64,000 bases of DNA from positions 6,634,001 through 6,698,000 of the forward strand of contig OZ316897.1 in assembly GCA_973895155.1 (NCBI GenBank), given 5' to 3'. Below are positions 60,224 to 64,000 of the stretch, in pieces. Under the pieces are notes generated by a model, which was given only the letters and a program-made list of their open reading frames with translations, had not been told where the DNA came from and did not search any database. Position 1 is the first letter of the stretch; every line of letters starts with the position of its first letter. The stretch comes from Marsupella aquatica. Its lineage: Eukaryota > Marchantiophyta. The translations under genes and the position numbers were made by a program.

Positions 60224-61215
60224 CAGCCTCTTGCAGATGGACCTATGACTCTTTCACCATTGGATACCATTCCTATTGCTTGGCAGTATCCACCGAAGGG
60301 TATTTGTTTGTTGGATCTTTTTTGTGGGATTAGCACTGGATTGGCTGCTGTTCTTCAGGAAAAAATTCATGTGCGTTGTTATTTGTATGTAGAGTCAGAT
60401 GAGACAGCACGGAGGGTCTCATTGCGACATGTGGCTATGTTGGTGGATAGATATCCACAGTTGCTGCCAGTGGATGCTATTCATGGTTATCAGCATGCAC
60501 TACCTGCTGATATTTCATTGCTGGGGGCAGATCATCTGCATCGTGTTGGCCCCATTGATTTGGTGATTGCTGGTTGGCCATGTTAGGGCCAATCTAGAGC
60601 TGGTGTTGGGCATGGACTTCATGATCCATGCTCTGCATTGTTTTGGGAGATGTTACGGATGCTACGTCATCTCCAGCTACATCCGACACAGTCTCCAACA
60701 TACATTTTGGAGAATGCGCCAATGTTAGGTGATGATCGTAGTCGGATTGTTGCCAGTGTTCACCAGGTGAGGTCTTGGGTTGGACCTACTGTGTTATTGG
60801 ATGCTGCACGTGTGGGTTCTCGTGCACATCGTCCACGCTTGTGGTGGACTAATTTGATCCCATGTGAGGTGCTGAAGCGCGCATTTGACAGCATTCCACG
60901 CTCACCAGCCTTAGTGGTGGATAATATTTTGGATCCAGGGCGTCGTGCACAGGGTGTGACCCAACCTGATAGACCTCCATTGGCAATGGTCAATGCAGTT
61001 GGGTGCCCACGTTGTGCATTACCCACTCTTGTAAGCCACTCTACTTCATATGCATTCAGAGCAGGTGGCCCTGGACTTGTGTGGGACACAGCTCTCTAGT
61101 AGTTAGTGGAACCTACTGCTGATGAGAGAGAGCGTGCTATGGGATTTTTGACTGGCACCACTGCAGTTGCCTCTGTGTCGCATGCATCGATTCTTGAAGA
61201 GTTACTGGAATTGTT
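60224..61215 (+). pseudogene. Retrotransposon-borne cytosine-5 DNA methyltransferase domain, DNMT3/DRM-like
   Basis: A C5-MTase fold in the same frame as gag and protease. Visible motifs: I, LLDLFCGISTGL (about 60308-60345, SAM binding); acidic YVESDETARRV; IV, DLVIAGWPC (about 60557-60583, catalytic Cys); VI, ILENAP (about 60705-60721); VIII, AHRPRLWW (about 60823-60846); and after a short target-recognition part ERAMGF (about 61132-61149) followed by TGTTA, matching the GF-P-xx-T motif near the C-terminus of DNMT3. The spacing and the GPxDLVI/AHRxR wording are closest to DNMT3 and DRM, not to DNMT1 or CMT. No PWWP, ADD or UBA domain is attached. Motif X is not seen. Stops interrupt right after the catalytic Cys (TAG at 60584) and at 61097 and 61100, all where Gln is plausible. 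Methylating the element's own DNA copy or the target chromatin are possible roles, but both are inference. Confidence 0.88.
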
Positions 61216-62756
61216 TTGCATTTAGCATGAAAGATTTGGGGACATTAAAGGGTCCTGGTATTCAGATTGAATTGGCTAGTGATGCGCCAATATTTCGTAG
61301 GCCATACCGTTATAGTGACATGGAGAGAGCTCTGATTCAAAGCAGAACTCAAGATTTGTTGGAGGCTGGATTGGTGGAGATTTCATATGGGGAGTATGCA
61401 TCTGCCACAGTGATGCCAGCCAAGAAGGATGTGCATGGCAATTACACAGATAGGCGCATGTGTGGTGATTATAGACCCATTAATCGCCAGACAAAATCTG
61501 ATAGATATACCATGCCCACACCTGAGCAGATCTTTGATGCTGTAGGGCATGCAAAGGTTTTCAGTTCATTGGATCTGAGGGCAGGGTACCATCAGCTTCC
61601 AATTAGGCATGCTGACAGGTCCAAGACATCATTATGGGGGATTGATTCTTATGGCAAAGATCGTTTGTATCAGTGGTTATTCTTACCATTTGGGTTGAAG
61701 AATGCACCAACTGAGTTCCAGAGAGTCATGGATCGAATCCTTGCAGGTTTGGATTTTGTCAGATGTTATATTGATGATATTTTGGTCTATTCTTCTACTG
61801 TGGAAGAACATCAGCAGCACTTGCAGACTGCGTTGGAGAGATTGAGAGCACATGGGTTGAAGCTCCATCCTAGCAAGTGTAAGTTCTTCCAAGACCAGAT
61901 TGAGTATTTGGGCCACACTATATACCTAGGGGGATTGGGTGTACAGCAGACTAAAGTGGAGGCCATTACACAGATTCCTTATCCTACTGATGTGAGTAGA
62001 GTTCGTGCATTCTTGGGATTGGCAAGCTACTACAGGAGGTATGTTAAAGGATTTAGCCAGCTTGCTAAACCTTTGACCATACTCACTAAGTTGGATCAGG
62101 AATGGATTTGGGGTGATGACCAGGAGCATGCCTTTCAGGAGTTGAAGCAAAGGTTGGCATCATCCCCTATTTTGAGAAGACCTATTTTAGGCAGACCATT
62201 TCAGCTACACACTGATTGGAGTGGAGTAGGACTTGGAGCAGTGCTGACTCAGAAGGATGATGAGGGGAATGAGTTTGTTGTGGCTTATGCTAGTAGATCA
62301 AACAATTCAGCAGAGGCTAAGTATAGCTCTTATGAGGGAGAGTGTTTGGCAGCAGTGTGGGCTGTTGCACACTTTCGTTGCTACTTGTTTGGTAACCCCT
62401 TCACCTTGATCACTGATCATCAGCCTCTTAAGTGGTTAATGGAGTCTGACAAGCTTACAAGGAAGCTTGCACGATGGGCATTGTTGTCACAGGAGTATGA
62501 TTTCCAGGTGGTGCATAGGCCTAGAAAAGTGAACTTGGATGCAGATGGATTAAGCCGCAATCCATGTACCAATCAGCAGGATGAGACTGGAGCCAGATGG
62601 CATGATGAGTCAGATAAGGAGATGGTGCTAGGATGGCATGCATCTGCCTTTCTTTGTTGGGTGCCAGCATACAGTGGATCTGTGGACTCTACCTCATTGG
62701 ATGGAGTGGATGATGAGTCTTCAGATGTGGATGTTGGTGAGGTAACTTTTGGATAG
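61167..62756 (+). CDS. Gypsy reverse transcriptase-RNase H
   Basis: Longest intact frame of the element, 529 codons as read, although real similarity begins a little after the frame's first ATG-like codon (NCFAFSMKDLG). RT landmarks are VEISYGEYASATVMPAKK, RMCGDYRPINRQT, SSLDLRAGYHQL, FLPFGLKNAPTEFQRVMD and the catalytic YIDD in CYIDDILVYSS near 61767-61778. RNase H follows with LHTDWSGVGLGAVLTQ, YSSYEGECLA, LITDHQPLKWL and the end motif NLDADGLSR. It copies the element's RNA into DNA and removes the template. It is shifted by +1 relative to the upstream methyltransferase frame, around 61200-61220, and closes at a TAG (62754) inside the expected polyprotein. Confidence 0.95.
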   Translation: MPLCRMHRFLKSYWNCFAFSMKDLGTLKGPGIQIELASDAPIFRRPYRYSDMERALIQSRTQDLLEAGLVEISYGEYASATVMPAKKDVHGNYTDRRMCGDYRPINRQTKSDRYTMPTPEQIFDAVGHAKVFSSLDLRAGYHQLPIRHADRSKTSLWGIDSYGKDRLYQWLFLPFGLKNAPTEFQRVMDRILAGLDFVRCYIDDILVYSSTVEEHQQHLQTALERLRAHGLKLHPSKCKFFQDQIEYLGHTIYLGGLGVQQTKVEAITQIPYPTDVSRVRAFLGLASYYRRYVKGFSQLAKPLTILTKLDQEWIWGDDQEHAFQELKQRLASSPILRRPILGRPFQLHTDWSGVGLGAVLTQKDDEGNEFVVAYASRSNNSAEAKYSSYEGECLAAVWAVAHFRCYLFGNPFTLITDHQPLKWLMESDKLTRKLARWALLSQEYDFQVVHRPRKVNLDADGLSRNPCTNQQDETGARWHDESDKEMVLGWHASAFLCWVPAYSGSVDSTSLDGVDDESSDVDVGEVTFG

Positions 62757-64000
62757 CAAGATATTCACAATGATGTGAGAGTGTTGGAATATTTGCGCAG
62801 TGGTTCTATTGTTGGCAGTGTTGATGCCAAAGAACGTGACAGGGTTCTATAAAGAGCCAAGAGGTTTCGATGGGAGGGAAATCATCTTTTGAGAGTACTG
62901 CATGATGGTAGGGTGTTGGTGGTACCAAAACCATCACAACGAGTATATTTGGTGCGACATGCACACGAGGAGTTGGGTCACTTTGGTGTGAAGCGCACTT
63001 ATAGCTTGCTGCAGACATAGTATTGGTGGCGTGGTATGCACACTCATGTCCAGCAGTTGATAGCTAAGTGTGTGGTATGCAATAGAGTGAGAGCATCATT
63101 TAATGCTCTCACTCCCCAGTTGCACCCGTTACCAATCATGGGTTTGCGATATCATTGAAGTTTGGATTTTGCTGGTCTATTACCTCTTACCCAATGCCAT
63201 AATCGGTATGTTTTGGTCATGGTGGAGCACTTCTCCAAGTGGATTGAGCTAGTGGCATTGCCAGATAAAGCCAGTGGAGGAGTTGTTGCTAGATTTTTGG
63301 ATCGCGTACTCAGTCATTTTGGAGCACCAGCTGAGGTGTTGACTGATCAGGGAACTGAGTTCCGTGGAGAGTTTGAGAGTTTGTGTGAACAAGCTTTGAT
63401 TGATCATCGTACTACCTCTCGTGATCATCTTGAGGCAGATGGATTATCTGAGAGAGTTGTGCAAACTGTGAAGAGAGGATTGCGTAAGTATGGCTTGCAG
63501 GTTGGTCATCTGGGAGATTGAGATCTCTAGCTACCTTGGTTAGCTATGGGCTACCGTTTCAGTCGGCAAGCATCACTTGCATCCTTCTCACCTTACTTTT
63601 TGCTCTATGGTAGAGAGCCAGATTTGCCAGCAGCTATTCGTCGTGATGCTGCACCAGTTGTGAACTTGGATGATCTTGATGTTTGGGTCAAGGTGTGTTC
63701 AGAGAGAGCACGGGTATTTCAGAGAGTGATGCCCATGGCTTTTGACAACCTTGCCATTGCCCAACATCGTGATACTTTGAGGCATGCCACTATTCGTGGA
63801 GGAGGTTACCGTGCAAGCATTCGACGATTTCATCCTGGTGATTATGTTTATTTGCAGCAGATAGCACCCACAACACTTGATGTGACCGCAGGCCGGACAA
63901 TCTTACGTGTGCGTGAAGTGTTGCTTTCTGGTGTCCTGATGTTGGAGGGACGCGATGGTATGGTTTGGAAGGATCATGTGCGCAACTGTGCACCATGTCA
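62757..64000 (+). pseudogene. Gypsy integrase, degenerate and cut by the window end
   Basis: Same frame as RT. An N-terminal HHCC zinc domain is visible (HAHEELGHFGVKRTY then CVVCNRVR). The catalytic core follows, with its first Asp in SLDFAG, the second in LTDQGTEF and the Glu in GLSERVVQT. The C-terminal part has HPGDYVYLQQ and NCAPC, the last at the window's final bases. The core motif DHLEADGLSER is close to the usual form in plant gypsy elements. Stops at 62850, 63018, 63156, 63519 and 63528 break the frame. It would insert the DNA copy into the genome; no chromodomain can be judged because the sequence ends. Confidence 0.9.

Larger units (their letters stand above)
57503..64000 (+). mobile_element. 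Ty3/gypsy retrotransposon carrying a DNA methyltransferase, 3' truncated by window
   Basis: Domain order is gag (with two zinc knuckles), aspartic protease, cytosine-5 DNA methyltransferase, reverse transcriptase, RNase H, integrase; protease before RT before integrase defines the Ty3/gypsy class. Gag, protease and methyltransferase share one frame (positions congruent to 2 mod 3); RT, RNase H and integrase share another (0 mod 3). There are 19 in-frame stops, so this copy is not intact as a polyprotein. The integrase runs to the last base with the C-terminal core motif NCAPC just visible. The LTRs, primer-binding site and polypurine tract are not resolved. Confidence 0.93.

Noticed and set aside
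1-64000. tRNA and rRNA genes
   Set aside because: I looked by eye for GGTTCGA-type T-loops and rRNA core strings on both strands and found none with the rest of a cloverleaf; a covariance-model scan would settle it.

Overview
The window looks like nuclear DNA of a land plant. It holds spliced genes with GT-AG introns, wide gaps rich in repeats, a plastid protein-import gene (TIC236-type) and several plant-type families. The DNMT3-like domain in the retroelement and the general layout make a seed-free plant such as a fern my best guess, but the species is not determined. I rebuilt the exon structures by hand from splice sites, reading-frame continuity and remembered family sequences; no search was run.

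Layout. 1-4.5 kb: no gene recognised, one copy of a ~0.95 kb dispersed repeat at 2.1-3.07 kb. 4.6-5.74 kb (-): single-exon purine permease whose last part is cut by a TAA. 5.8-11.4 kb: no gene recognised, with a 68-bp minisatellite at 9.76-10.43 kb. 11.46-18.23 kb (-): 13-exon RRP6-like 3'-5' exoribonuclease (RRP6L3 type). 18.3-23.5 kb: repeats, then the leader region of the next gene. 23.52-26.22 kb (+): 4-exon F-box/LRR protein of the FBL10 type. 26.2-32.3 kb: intergenic, including a 1-kb minisatellite block that ends in a Helitron-like 3' terminus. 32.33-46.14 kb (+): 23-exon TIC236/TamB-like gene (2413 aa predicted). 47.77-48.94 kb (-): single-exon PP2A activator PTPA. 49.9-57.5 kb: tandem repeats, a hAT-like MITE with a perfect 8-bp target duplication, a second copy of the dispersed repeat and a 66-bp minisatellite. 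57.5-64.0 kb (+): a Ty3/gypsy retrotransposon that runs off the window.

The most striking content is that retrotransposon. Between its aspartic protease and reverse transcriptase, in the same frame as gag and protease, lies a cytosine-5 DNA methyltransferase domain with recognisable motifs I, IV, VI, VIII and a GF motif, closest by eye to DNMT3/DRM enzymes. The copy is decayed. I count 19 in-frame stops, 14 of them TAG, and every one can be explained by a single C-to-T or G-to-A transition. That is what deamination of methylated cytosine would leave.

The host genes are unrelated housekeeping functions: chloroplast protein import, RNA decay, ubiquitin ligase targeting, purine/cytokinin transport and PP2A activation. 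They do not form a cluster.
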